NCBI GenBank assembly: GCA_021796455.1
Contig: JAKACA010000012.1
Location: 1-35,009, forward strand
Source: Actinomycetes bacterium
Lineage (GTDB): Bacteria > Actinomycetota > Acidimicrobiia > Acidimicrobiales > Bog-793
DNA: 35,009 nucleotides
Direction: 5' to 3'
The notes under the pieces are model-generated. The model ran no database searches, was not told the origin of the DNA, and saw only the letters and a program-made list of their open reading frames with translations. A program made the position numbers and the translations under genes. Positions 9,476 to 18,770 of this stretch are shown piece by piece (within the stretch, counting starts at the first letter, position 1; each line of letters starts with the position of its first letter).

Positions 9476-11143
9476 GTGCCCGAGTCCGCGCACAGCTCGC
9501 CCGCCGTTCTTGCGGCGCAGCGCGTGTCCAAGCATCGAGGTCTCGCCCCGATCCTCGTCGAGGTCGACCTGGTCGTCGGACCCCAGGCCCGTATAGGGGT
9601 CGTGGGGCCCAACGGGGTCGGCAAGACCACCCTGCTGCGCATCCTTGCCGGGCTCGAGACGCCTGACTCAGGCAGGGTGGCACTCAGCCCGCCTGAGGCG
9701 ACTGTCGGTTACCTGGCGCAGGAGACCGAGACGGAAGCGGACGAGACATTCCGCCAGATGCTCCGGCGGCGCACAGGGGTCGCTGCGGCCGAGGCGTCTT
9801 TGGAGGCCGCTGCCCACGACCTCGCCGCAAGAGCTCGCGGCGCCGACGATCGCTATGACGCCGCTCTGCAACGGTACCTAGGTCTCGGTGGGCCGGACAT
9901 CGAGGAGAGGACGGCCACGGCGCTCGCCGAGCTGGGCGTGCCCGACCACCTGCTCGAGCTCCCGGTTGCCTGCCTTTCGGGCGGGCAGCGGGCGCGCGCC
10001 TCACTCGCGGCGCTGCTGCTGTCGCGCTTCGAGCTGTTGCTGCTCGACGAGCCTACGAATGACCTCGACTTAGATGCGCTCGGGCGGCTCGAGCTGTTCC
10101 TCGAGCACCGAGCAAACGGCTTGGTCGTGGTCTCGCACGACCGCGCGTTTCTCGAGCGCATCGTGACGACGGTCGTCGAGATCGACGAGTGGACGCACCG
10201 CGCATCAGAGTTCGGCGGCGGCTGGATTGCCTATGTAGGGGCAAAGGAGACGAACCGCCGGCACGCGGCGCAAGCCTACGAGCGGTACCTCGGCGAGAAC
10301 GAGCGACTGAAGAGCCGCGCTCACGAGCAGCGGCAGTGGTCGCTGCAGGGCGTGGCCAAGGAGAAGAAGCAGCCGCGCGACAACGACAAGGCGCAACGGG
10401 ACTTCCGGGTCAACCGGACAGAGAAGCAGGCCTCCAAGGTCCGCGCGACCGAGAGGGCCCTGGAGCGACTCGAGGTCGTGGAGAGGCCTTACGTGCCCTG
10501 GCAGCTGCATCTCGACCTCGCGAGCACCAAGCGGAGCGGTGATGTCGTCGCGCGCCTTCAAGGCGCGGTGGCTCGGCGGGGAGACTGGATCCTCGGGCCG
10601 GTCGATCTCGAGCTCGCGTGGTCGGATCGCGTAGCTCTTCTCGGTCCAAACGGCAGCGGCAAGACGACACTGCTTTCGGTACTGCTGGGGCGGACCCCCC
10701 TCGACTCGGGCACGCGGTGGCTCGGCCCGTCGGTCGTCGTCGGGGAGCTCGGGCAGGAGCGGCTCCGATTCTCGCCAGCCGGCGAGACGCTACTTCGAGG
10801 CTTCTTGGCGGCCGCCCCACTAACTGCGGCTGAAGCGCGCGCTCTCCTGGCCAAGTTCGGGCTCGGGGCCGAGCACGTCCTACGTGCGGCAGCCTCGCTC
10901 TCTCCCGGTGAACGCACCCGGGCGGAGCTGGCGCTCCTGATGGCCCGCGGCGTCAACTGCCTCGTGCTCGACGAGCCGACGAATCACCTTGACCTCCCGG
11001 CAATCGAGCAGCTGGAGCAAGCCCTCGAGGCGTGGCAGGGCACGCTGCTCCTCGTCACTCACGACCGCCGACTACTCGAGCACGTGCGCCTCACCCTCCG
11101 CGTGGAGCTGCAGGACGGGAAGGTCGCTGCCGTCAGGCCCTGA
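9476..11143 (+). CDS. ABC-F family ATP-binding protein (two ABC domains)
   Basis: Walker A GPNGVGKTTLL and GPNGSGKTTLL; LSGGQRARASLAALLLSRFELLLLDEPTNDLD and LSPGERTRAELALLMARGVNCLVLDEPTNHLD. GTG start at 9476 after GAGGAG. Confidence 0.92.
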   Translation: MPESAHSSPAVLAAQRVSKHRGLAPILVEVDLVVGPQARIGVVGPNGVGKTTLLRILAGLETPDSGRVALSPPEATVGYLAQETETEADETFRQMLRRRTGVAAAEASLEAAAHDLAARARGADDRYDAALQRYLGLGGPDIEERTATALAELGVPDHLLELPVACLSGGQRARASLAALLLSRFELLLLDEPTNDLDLDALGRLELFLEHRANGLVVVSHDRAFLERIVTTVVEIDEWTHRASEFGGGWIAYVGAKETNRRHAAQAYERYLGENERLKSRAHEQRQWSLQGVAKEKKQPRDNDKAQRDFRVNRTEKQASKVRATERALERLEVVERPYVPWQLHLDLASTKRSGDVVARLQGAVARRGDWILGPVDLELAWSDRVALLGPNGSGKTTLLSVLLGRTPLDSGTRWLGPSVVVGELGQERLRFSPAGETLLRGFLAAAPLTAAEARALLAKFGLGAEHVLRAAASLSPGERTRAELALLMARGVNCLVLDEPTNHLDLPAIEQLEQALEAWQGTLLLVTHDRRLLEHVRLTLRVELQDGKVAAVRP

Positions 11144-11148
11144 GCGCC

Positions 11149-11970
11149 TCAGCTGCTCGCCGATCGGGCTAGGGGCTCGCGGACATCTTTGGTGGTGAAA
11201 CGGTTGCCAACCAGACCGCTGGGCTCGATTCGCCGTCCATGGGGCAGCACCATGATCTGTGGCTGCACCTCCGACTGGCTCGGCGGCGAACCGTTTACCT
11301 CGAGGCGCGAAAGGGTCACCGGCGTCATGGCGGGATACGGCACATGCTGGTTGCGGGGCAGCGAAGGATCCTCTTGGATCCACTCGGCCAGCGTCATGTC
11401 GTGGAAGACGCCGCTCGAGGTCGGAGCGGCCTCGGCCCGCCCGTCGGTCACGTCGTCGAGCGAGGCCACCCAACCGCCGGACACCTCGGCTATCTGGGCC
11501 TCGATCTCATCACCCGCGTTCACCGCCATCATGACCTGGGCATGAAAGCCCTGGGCTGGGTCCGACCAGAAAGCCTCGTAGAAGGCCGTCCCCCCGTTGT
11601 AGGCCTCGGTCGTGCCAACCTGGAAGAACTCATGCTTACCGGTACCTTGCACTCCGATCCATGTCGAGGCTCCACCGCCCGACGGTGAGTCGAGAATGGC
11701 CGGGACGCGCCAGGCCGCGCTGATCTGTCTGACTGGCATGTAGGCGATGTACCCGGCGAACGAGCCCAGCTGGGGGGTCGCCGTGTCAGGCGTGATCGCT
11801 GTGCTCCCGAGGCCGGCGCCGCCCACAACCAAGCTCGCGGCCACGGCGACGCAGACTACTGCAGCGATGATCGAGACGGCCCGGCGGCGGCGGGGTTGGG
11901 CAGGCGGGAGGAAGTAGCCGGGGTACGGCGGCATCCAGTAGCCCGGCGGCGGCTCGTAGGGCTCAGTCAT
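11149..11970 (-). CDS. Putative secreted G1-family (eqolisin-like) peptidase
   Basis: Pro-rich N-terminus plus TM anchor, then ISAAWRVPAI...STWIGVQGTG...FFQVGTTEAYNGGTAFYEAFWSDPAQ...AGDEIEAQI...AEWIQEDPS, matching the eqolisin pattern with Q in FFQVGT and E in AEWIQE. Confidence 0.65.
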   Translation of the reverse strand: MTEPYEPPPGYWMPPYPGYFLPPAQPRRRRAVSIIAAVVCVAVAASLVVGGAGLGSTAITPDTATPQLGSFAGYIAYMPVRQISAAWRVPAILDSPSGGGASTWIGVQGTGKHEFFQVGTTEAYNGGTAFYEAFWSDPAQGFHAQVMMAVNAGDEIEAQIAEVSGGWVASLDDVTDGRAEAAPTSSGVFHDMTLAEWIQEDPSLPRNQHVPYPAMTPVTLSRLEVNGSPPSQSEVQPQIMVLPHGRRIEPSGLVGNRFTTKDVREPLARSASS

Positions 11971-12115
11971 CGGGGTGCACCGCACCGCCGCCAGCCAGAG
12001 CGACCACTGCAGGTTCGCACCGCCGGCATTGCACCACGACCACCAGCCTAAAGGCTCCAGCCGGGCGCGCCCTGCGCACGGGCCGGTTGCCTCGCTGTGG
12101 CTCTACGATCTGCAC

Positions 12116-12622
12116 GTGACCGCCGATCTGCCGACAACGTCCCGCTACCCATCTTCGCGCGAGGCGACCGGCATCGAGACCTCGGCCATGTCCGCAGCTC
12201 TGGACGAGGCGCGCCTCGCACTTGGACATGGGGACGTGCCCGTCGGCGCGGTCGTGCTCGTCGGCGACGAGATCGTGGCTCGACGTCACAACGAGCGGGA
12301 GCTTTCTCGCGATCCGACCGCACACGCTGAGGTGCTTGCCCTTCGAGATGCCGCGGCCGCGATCGGCAGCTGGCGGCTCGGAGATGCGACTCTCGTGGTG
12401 ACGCTGGAGCCGTGCGCCATGTGCGCGGGAGCGTGCATCTCGGCCCGGCTCGGTCGCCTCGTCTTCGGCGCCCCCGATACGAAGGCAGGCGCTTGCGGAT
12501 CGCTCTACAACCTCTGCGCAGATCCCAGGCTCAACCATGAGATAGCCCTCATCGGGGGTGTCGCAGCAGACAGGTCGGCGGAGATGGTGGAGGGTTTCTT
12601 TCAAGCGCTGCGGCGGGCCTGA
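12116..12622 (+). CDS. tadA: tRNA-specific adenosine deaminase
   Basis: HAEVLALRDAAAAIGSWRL and TLEPCAMCAGACISARLGRLVFGAPDTKAGACGS zinc deaminase motifs. The start could be GTG 12116 or the downstream ATG (MSAALDEA). Confidence 0.9.
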   Translation: MTADLPTTSRYPSSREATGIETSAMSAALDEARLALGHGDVPVGAVVLVGDEIVARRHNERELSRDPTAHAEVLALRDAAAAIGSWRLGDATLVVTLEPCAMCAGACISARLGRLVFGAPDTKAGACGSLYNLCADPRLNHEIALIGGVAADRSAEMVEGFFQALRRA

Positions 12623-12680
12623 AGCTCTCCCGCGGCGGACCGCAGTGGCACGAGCTCTCCGAGCGCCTAGTGTGTCCCCC

Positions 12681-12765
12681 GGAGGGATGCGAGAGTGGCC
12701 GAATCGGGCGGTCTCGAAAACCGCTGTGTCGCAAGGCACCGTGGGTTCAAATCCCACTCCCTCCG
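12681..12765 (+). tRNA. tRNA-Ser (anticodon CGA)
   Basis: GGAGGGA acceptor pairs with TCCCTCC; anticodon loop CTCGAAA; long variable arm; T-loop GTGGGTTCAAATCCCAC; discriminator G. CCA not encoded. Confidence 0.93.
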
Positions 12766-12832
12766 CCCGGCTCGTCGTGCCTGCAAGCGGCCCGCCGAGC
12801 AAGCTGGGAGCAGGCAGGAGAGTGAGGCCGAC

Positions 12833-13705
12833 ATGAGGCAAGTCGACACCCACGACCTGACCGCGGCCACGCGGGCCAAGGCGCCTCGCCCCGAAGATCA
12901 TGTCATCGTGCTCTTCGGGGCGACGGGCGACCTCGTCAAGCGAAAGATCCTTCCCGGGCTCTACCGGCTGGCACTGAGCGGGCTGCTGCCAGCGCGCTAG
13001 AAGATCATCGGCTCTTCGCCCGCAGCCGTAGCCCTGTCCGACGAGCAATTCCGCCGCCATGCCCGCGACGCGATCTCACAGCTCGCGGGCTCCGCACCCC
13101 TTGGGAGCGCCTGGGATGCCTTCGAGCAGCGACTCTTCTTCGGGGCTGCCGACCCGTTGGACCCCTCGCCTCTGCTCCGCGCGCTGCGGACAGCCGAAGA
13201 GGTCCTAGACGGCGCGCCGAGACGCCTGTACCACTTGGCGGTGCCGCCTCCCGCGTTCGCCTCGGTGATATCGATGCTTGGCGGGCATGACCTGGCAAGA
13301 GACGCTCGGGTGATCGTCGAGAAGCCTTTCGGTGCCGACCTTACCTCTGCCAAGGCGTTGAACCGGAGACTCTCTCGATCGAGGGCCGCGCGGCTTTCTA
13401 CGAAGGCACGGGCGCATTCCGGGACATGATCGCGACCCATCTTTTCCAGGTGCTCGGCTTCCACCAACCGACGCTACGGATGTTCGACTTGGACACCCGG
13501 CACAGCTGGTCGAACGGGGCGGACGAGCTCGTCATCGACGTGGAGGATCCGGGGTCGATAACCTTTGCCTTCCTGGCAAAAGAGCGCGGGCCCGAGATGC
13601 GCCTCGCGAGAGCAGAGATGGAGTTCCGCTACGAAAGCTCCTTCGCGTCGGCCGACAACCTGGAGCCATACGAGCGGTTGATCCTCGACGCCATGTCGAT
13701 GGCTC
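12833..13705 (+). pseudogene. zwf: Glucose-6-phosphate dehydrogenase (zwf) remnant: in-frame stop, frameshift, internal deletions
   Basis: [32 protein letters not shown] then KIIGSS...RRLYHLAVPPPAFASVI...ARVIVEKPFGADLTSAKALN; a frame change then (S)IEGRAAFYEGTGAFRDMIATHLFQVLGF, then ITFAFLAKERGPEMRLARAEMEFRYESSF...YERLILDAM. Confidence 0.88.
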
Positions 13706-13944
13706 CTGGCTTCAGCTGCATCTGCGGCCTCGTCGGGGCGATAGCCCCCTCGGGCAGCTCGGTGGAGGCCTTCAGCTGGATCGGCAGCGGTATACAGGCT
13801 GGAGCAGCAGCAGGAGCGGCCCTCGGCGGTGTTGCCGTCGAGGCACTCGGGACGCGCAGCTCCTTCGTGCTGGCCGCTTGCGGAGCGATCGCCACTGCCA
13901 TCATCGCCCGTCAGCGGTCCGACCGCCGGGGCCGGGTGGGCTGA
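13706..13944 (+). pseudogene. C-terminal remnant of an MFS transporter fused in frame to the zwf remnant
   Basis: LVGAIAPSGSSVEAFSWIGSGIQAGAAAGAALGGVAVEALGTRSSFVLAACGAIATAIIA resembles the last two TM helices of MFS proteins; the rest of the transporter is absent. Junction coordinate approximate. Confidence 0.65.
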
Positions 13945-14866
13945 GCGGCATCCCGGGGAGCGCGCGGCGTTGCTCCAACCACCTCAGAAACCCAGCCGCG
14001 TTCGAGTGAAAGCCGTTCAGGGTCTCGAGCTTCTCGCGCGCCGAGGCGTCAGAGGGGGCGGTGGCGGCTGCAAACCGTGCCTCGAGAGCGGCCGCTATGT
14101 CCTCCCCCCGCCTCCAGGCTCGCTCTGCCTCTCCAGCCCAGGCTTGCAGCCCCTCGGCCGCCTCGGCCAGCAGCTCGCCTGGTGAGAAGGGAGCCACGCC
14201 GTAGTGAGCCAGGGCTATGCCGCTCGGCGCGCTGTCGGCGAAGCGCCGCAACGACGCCATGGCCAGATCCAGGTCGAAGTCAGGTGGCGGCGTGGCGGGT
14301 CGCAGGACGCCGGAGTCGGGCAGGCGCACGCCCGCCGCGTCGCCGGCAAAGAGCAGCCCGCTCGAGCTGTCGAGCAGTCCGAGGTGGTGCTTCGCGTGCC
14401 CGGGGGAGTCGATCGCCCGCAGGCTCCTCCCCCCGCCGAGGTCGATCTCGTCGCCGTCTTCGAGGACGACGATCCGTTCGGCCGGAGTCGGGTCGAGCCG
14501 TCCGTAGAGCGAGTCGAGCAAGGGCCCGTACACGAGCGACGCCGAGGAGAGCAGCCTTGCTGGATCGACGAGATGGCGAGCGCCCTTGGGGTGCACGTAC
14601 ACGGTGGCACGGGGAAAGGTTCTCGCGACATCCCCCACCCCACCTGCATGATCGAGGTGGATGTGGGAGACAGCGACGCCGGCGAGATCGTCCGGACCCA
14701 CTCCTAGCTTGGCAAGCGCACCGAGGAGAACCCCGGCAGAGCTCTGGCTCCCCGTCTCGATGAGAACCGGGCGGTCACCTTCGATGAGGTAGCTGGCGGT
14801 CATCTGGTCCCAGCCACCGAGCAGGGTGTCGATCTCTAGCACGCCCGGGGCAATGCGAACCGTCAC
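13901..14866 (-). CDS. MBL-fold metallo-hydrolase
   Basis: SHIHLDHAGG motif, DSPGHAKHHLG, LFAGDAAG. GTG start at 14866 overlaps the GT2 stop (GTGA). Confidence 0.88.
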   Translation of the reverse strand: MTVRIAPGVLEIDTLLGGWDQMTASYLIEGDRPVLIETGSQSSAGVLLGALAKLGVGPDDLAGVAVSHIHLDHAGGVGDVARTFPRATVYVHPKGARHLVDPARLLSSASLVYGPLLDSLYGRLDPTPAERIVVLEDGDEIDLGGGRSLRAIDSPGHAKHHLGLLDSSSGLLFAGDAAGVRLPDSGVLRPATPPPDFDLDLAMASLRRFADSAPSGIALAHYGVAPFSPGELLAEAAEGLQAWAGEAERAWRRGEDIAAALEARFAAATAPSDASAREKLETLNGFHSNAAGFLRWLEQRRALPGMPLSPPGPGGRTADGR

Positions 14867-15699
14867 CGGCGCTCCCGCAGCCAGGTGCGCGCGATCACCG
14901 AAGCGTAGCGAGGGCCGTAGAGGAGGTTGCTTCCTTTCTTCGACTCGCCCGAGGCCCTCGGATGCCACACTGTCGGCCTCTCTGCTATCCGCCAGCCGCG
15001 CGACGCGGCGCTGATGATGAGCTCGGCCGTCTGGTACTGGTCCTGTTCCAAGAGGACGTCTTTTAGAACGTCGATCCGCAGAGCCCGAAACCCGTTCGAA
15101 GTGTCTGTCAGCTTCTGGTGCGTGAGCCGGTTGATCACCGCGGCAAAGACGAGAACGCCCGTCTTTCTCAGCTGGTCACCGGCGCGCTCACCGGTGTTGT
15201 CGACGCCGAGGCGGCGGCTCGCGATCACGAAGTCGGCCTCGTCGGCTACGACAGGTGCCAACAGCGACGGGATCTCCTGCGGATCGTTCTGGCCGTCCGC
15301 GTCCAGGGTGACCACGTACTTGGCACCCTTGGAGATAGCCAGCTCGTAGCCGAGGCGGAGCGCGACACCGTGGCCGAGGTTGACCGGCAGCTTGGCGAAG
15401 AGCGCGCCGTGCTCGCTGCAGATGTCCTCGGTGCCGTCGTCCCCGCCGTCGATCACCACCAGAGTCGAGGTCCTGAGCCCGTCCACCTCCGCAGGCACGG
15501 CGGCCAGGACGGCGCCGATGTTGTCAGCCTCCAAGAAGGAGGCCACGAGCACCAGCACCGGCGGGAACGCCACGTCCGGGTACCGACTCTCGAAGTCCTG
15601 CCGGGCAAGGTCGGTCCCCAGCCGCTTCATCTCCCGGTAGCGCCGTTCGAAGCGGTCCCGCGGTCCCTTGGCGACCGGGATCAGCTCTGAGACTCCCAT
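14863..15699 (-). CDS. Glycosyltransferase family 2 (DPM-like)
   Basis: VASFLEADNIGAVLAAVP...VVIDGGDDGTEDI...NLGHGVALRLGYELA...VVTLDADGQNDPQEIP. Confidence 0.88.
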   Translation of the reverse strand: MGVSELIPVAKGPRDRFERRYREMKRLGTDLARQDFESRYPDVAFPPVLVLVASFLEADNIGAVLAAVPAEVDGLRTSTLVVIDGGDDGTEDICSEHGALFAKLPVNLGHGVALRLGYELAISKGAKYVVTLDADGQNDPQEIPSLLAPVVADEADFVIASRRLGVDNTGERAGDQLRKTGVLVFAAVINRLTHQKLTDTSNGFRALRIDVLKDVLLEQDQYQTAELIISAASRGWRIAERPTVWHPRASGESKKGSNLLYGPRYASVIARTWLRERR

Positions 15700-16751
15700 C
15701 AGCTCGCGCTCCCCATCTCGATGACGACCTTCACGTCGTCGTTGCCGCGCGCAAGCGCGCTTGCAAACTCCTCAGCCGGCACCTTGCGCGTGATGAGGCG
15801 CCCCAGCCAGTCCCTGTCCGCCTTGGCGAGGGCTTGAGCCGCAGCCTCGTAGTGGCGGCGGTTGGCGTTCACCGACCCGACGACGCATTCGTTCTGCAAG
15901 ACCATGTCCCGGTTCACGAGCCCCGCGTCGATGGACAGCGTCCTGCCACTCGGGGAGACCCCGGTGAGGCAGAGCACCCCACCCGGAGCCAGGTGGTCCA
16001 TGGCGTCGAAGACGAGGGCGCCAACTCCCGTGCACTCGAGGACGATGTCGGGGGAAGAGCATGCGTCCTCTATCTTCCCGGTGTGGTACTCAGCCCCGAT
16101 CGCGGCGACGAGATCGGGCTTGAGACCCGAGGACACCTGGTCGATCACGTGCACCTCGAGGCCGCGCTGCACTCCTATCATGGCGGCAAGAAGCCCTATC
16201 GGGCCAGCTCCGGTGACAACCGCTCTCTCTGGATGCCAGCTCGCACGACCGCCAGCCAGGCTCGCCTGCTCCCAGGCCTTTGCCACCACGCTCGTCGGCT
16301 CCAGGAGGACCCCGAGCAGTCCGAGGCTCGCGTCCACCTTCACGACCGCATCGGCGGTAGCGCGGTAGCGCTCCCGCATGAAACCGTCGAGCGACTTTAT
16401 GCCATGCTCGGTGTAGCGCCCGTTGCGGCAGAAGTCCCACTCGCCTGCAGCACAGCTGTAGCAGGGCACGGGGTCCGGGCGGCGAACGATACCGACGACC
16501 AGATCGCCCGCCGCCAGGCCCGAGCCCTCCGGCGCCTGCGACACGCGACCGATCGACTCGTGCCCGAGCACGAGGCGCTTGTGCCCCGCTGGAGCCCAGC
16601 CGTACTCGCCCCCGGAGATCTCGAGGTCGGTGCCACAGATTCCGACGGCTATCACCTCTACAAGGACTGGACCGTCGGCCTCATGCGGCTCGGCGAGATC
16701 ATCGAGCTGGGCGCTCCCGGCGGTGCCCGGAAGAACGGTAATCGCCTTCAA
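15699..16751 (-). CDS. Zinc-dependent dehydrogenase, glucose 1-dehydrogenase-like
   Basis: VGICGTDLEISGGEYG, LGHESIGRV, CYSCAAGEWDFCRNGRYTEHGIKSLDGFMRERY, LLEPTSVVAKAWEQ, TGAGPIGLLAA. Confidence 0.83.
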   Translation of the reverse strand: MKAITVLPGTAGSAQLDDLAEPHEADGPVLVEVIAVGICGTDLEISGGEYGWAPAGHKRLVLGHESIGRVSQAPEGSGLAAGDLVVGIVRRPDPVPCYSCAAGEWDFCRNGRYTEHGIKSLDGFMRERYRATADAVVKVDASLGLLGVLLEPTSVVAKAWEQASLAGGRASWHPERAVVTGAGPIGLLAAMIGVQRGLEVHVIDQVSSGLKPDLVAAIGAEYHTGKIEDACSSPDIVLECTGVGALVFDAMDHLAPGGVLCLTGVSPSGRTLSIDAGLVNRDMVLQNECVVGSVNANRRHYEAAAQALAKADRDWLGRLITRKVPAEEFASALARGNDDVKVVIEMGSAS

Positions 16752-16823
16752 CGTTGTCTCCTTAGCCTTCGAGGTGGGCGCGTTGTCGCGGCCCGCGATG
16801 CCTCGAGCTCCATCATGGCAGCG

Positions 16824-18770
16824 CTAGCGGCTGAGCCCTAGCCGGTGCCTGTCGTGGCCGAGATGCCTGTGCCGCGTACGCCGCTGGCGCACGGGGACCC
16901 CCTTCAACCGCTCCGCGTGGGTCATGCCGGTGCCGAGATGCTCCTGGGAGAGCCCGACGGCGGTGTTGACAAGCGAGACGTGGGAGAAGGCCTGCGGAAA
17001 ATTGCCAACCTGCCGCTTGGCTATGGGGTCGTACTCCTCAGCCAGCAGCCCGAGGTCGTTGCGCAACGAGATGAGCCTCTCGAAAAGCTCGACCGCCTCG
17101 TCGTGGCGACCGATCAGATGCAGATCGTCGGCCAACCAGAACGAGCACGCGAGAAAGGCGCCCTCGCGTCCGTTGAGACCGTCGACCTTCTCGGAGGCGG
17201 TCGAGTCGTATCGCATCACGAAGCCGTCCTGTGTCAGCTCGCGCTGCACAGCTTCCACAGTTCCGACCACGCGCTCGTCGTCGGGCGGCAAGAAACCCAC
17301 GAGAGGCACCATGAGCACGCTCGCGTCCAGCTCCTTTGACCCGTAGTACTGAGTGAAGGTCTTCCGCTCGGAGTCATACCCCTTCTCGAGAACCTCGGAG
17401 TGGATCTCGTCGCGCAGCGCCCGCCACCTGTCGAGCGGTCCTTCGAGGGCGTACTGCTCGATGTCGCGCACGGCTCTGTCGACTGCCGTCCACGCCATCA
17501 CCTTCGAGTGGGTGAAGTGCCGGCGCGGTCCACGCACCTCCCAGATACCGTCATCGGGCTCCTTCCAGCCCGACTCGAGGAAGTCGAGAATCGCCCGCTC
17601 GAGATCCCAGGCGGGCTCGCTCGAAGGGATCCCGAGGCGCCGGGCCTCGTGCAGCGCTCCGATGACCTCCCCGTAGACGTCGAGCTGGTACTGGCCGGCA
17701 GCGGCGTTGCCGACTCGCACGGGCGTCGAGCCCTCGTAGCCGGGCAGCCAGGGGATCTCGTACTCGAGGAGGTTCCGTTCACCCGCGGGCCCGTACATGA
17801 TCTGCAGCTTGGACGGCTCTCCCGCCACGGCGCGAAGCAACCAGTCGCGCCAGGCTGTCGCCTCTTCGGCATAGCCCGCCGCCATCAAGGAGGAGAGAGT
17901 CAAGGTCGCATCTCGCAGCCAGGAGTACCGGTAGTCCCAGTTACGGCTGCCACCGAGCGACTCGGGTAGCGACGTCGTCGCGGCTGCGATGATCCCGCCA
18001 GTAGGCGCGTAGGTCAAGGCTTTCAAAGTTATTAGAGAGCGGACGACGGGCTCCTGCCACTCGCCGAGCGAGAGCAGGTCCATGTCGGCCCACTCCTGCC
18101 ACTGCCTCGTGGTCAGCTTGACGGCATAAGCGGCGTCAATGGGACGAGGCGCCTTGTCGGTGGAGTGGAAGTAGCTGAGCACGAACGGCACGCTTTGTCC
18201 CTCGCGGACGATGAACTCCGCGACAGTCGACATGTTCTCACCGTGCCCCTGCACCGGGGACCAGAGCGCGAGCCCGTCCGGCCCGGCGATCGCGATGAGC
18301 GTGCCGTCTATCTGACGCACCCAAGGGACCGCAGATCCGTACTCGAACCGGATTGTGAGGTCCATCCTCATCCCGACTGCTCCCTTGGTGCACTCGAGCA
18401 ACCGCACGACCTGGGGAAGCTCGTCGCGCACGATCATGCAGTCGGTGATCCTGACGGTGCCCTCAGGGAGGTCCCACTCGGACTCGAGCACGAGTGAGTC
18501 GCCGACGTAGCGCCGGCGGCTCGCCAAGAGCGGTCTGCCGTGGCCGGGCGTCGGCCCGGCCTTGGGCGCTATGCGCCAGTAGCCGTGCTCCTCGGTGCCA
18601 AGGAGCCGGGCAAAGCACGCGGCCGAGTCGAAGCGTGGCAGGCAGAGCCAGTCGATCGAGCCGTCGCGACCGACGAGAGCCGCCGTCGTCGTGTCGCCGA
18701 TGATTCCGTAGTCTTCAATTCTCAGGGCCACCGCGCCATCATGGCCCAAGGCACGGCCCGGTGTCGCCAT
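16824..18770 (-). CDS. Glycoside hydrolase family 15 (trehalase/glucoamylase-like)
   Basis: RIEDYGIIGDTTTAALVGRDGSIDWLCLPRFDS, GGSRNWDYRYSWLRDATLTL, LPGYEGSTPVRVGNAAAGQYQLDVYGEV. Confidence 0.92.
   Translation of the reverse strand: MATPGRALGHDGAVALRIEDYGIIGDTTTAALVGRDGSIDWLCLPRFDSAACFARLLGTEEHGYWRIAPKAGPTPGHGRPLLASRRRYVGDSLVLESEWDLPEGTVRITDCMIVRDELPQVVRLLECTKGAVGMRMDLTIRFEYGSAVPWVRQIDGTLIAIAGPDGLALWSPVQGHGENMSTVAEFIVREGQSVPFVLSYFHSTDKAPRPIDAAYAVKLTTRQWQEWADMDLLSLGEWQEPVVRSLITLKALTYAPTGGIIAAATTSLPESLGGSRNWDYRYSWLRDATLTLSSLMAAGYAEEATAWRDWLLRAVAGEPSKLQIMYGPAGERNLLEYEIPWLPGYEGSTPVRVGNAAAGQYQLDVYGEVIGALHEARRLGIPSSEPAWDLERAILDFLESGWKEPDDGIWEVRGPRRHFTHSKVMAWTAVDRAVRDIEQYALEGPLDRWRALRDEIHSEVLEKGYDSERKTFTQYYGSKELDASVLMVPLVGFLPPDDERVVGTVEAVQRELTQDGFVMRYDSTASEKVDGLNGREGAFLACSFWLADDLHLIGRHDEAVELFERLISLRNDLGLLAEEYDPIAKRQVGNFPQAFSHVSLVNTAVGLSQEHLGTGMTHAERLKGVPVRQRRTRHRHLGHDRHRLGLSR

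Noticed and set aside
15834-16841. 335-aa plus-strand ORF
   Set aside because: Antisense to the glucose-dehydrogenase-like gene, which has strong family motifs.
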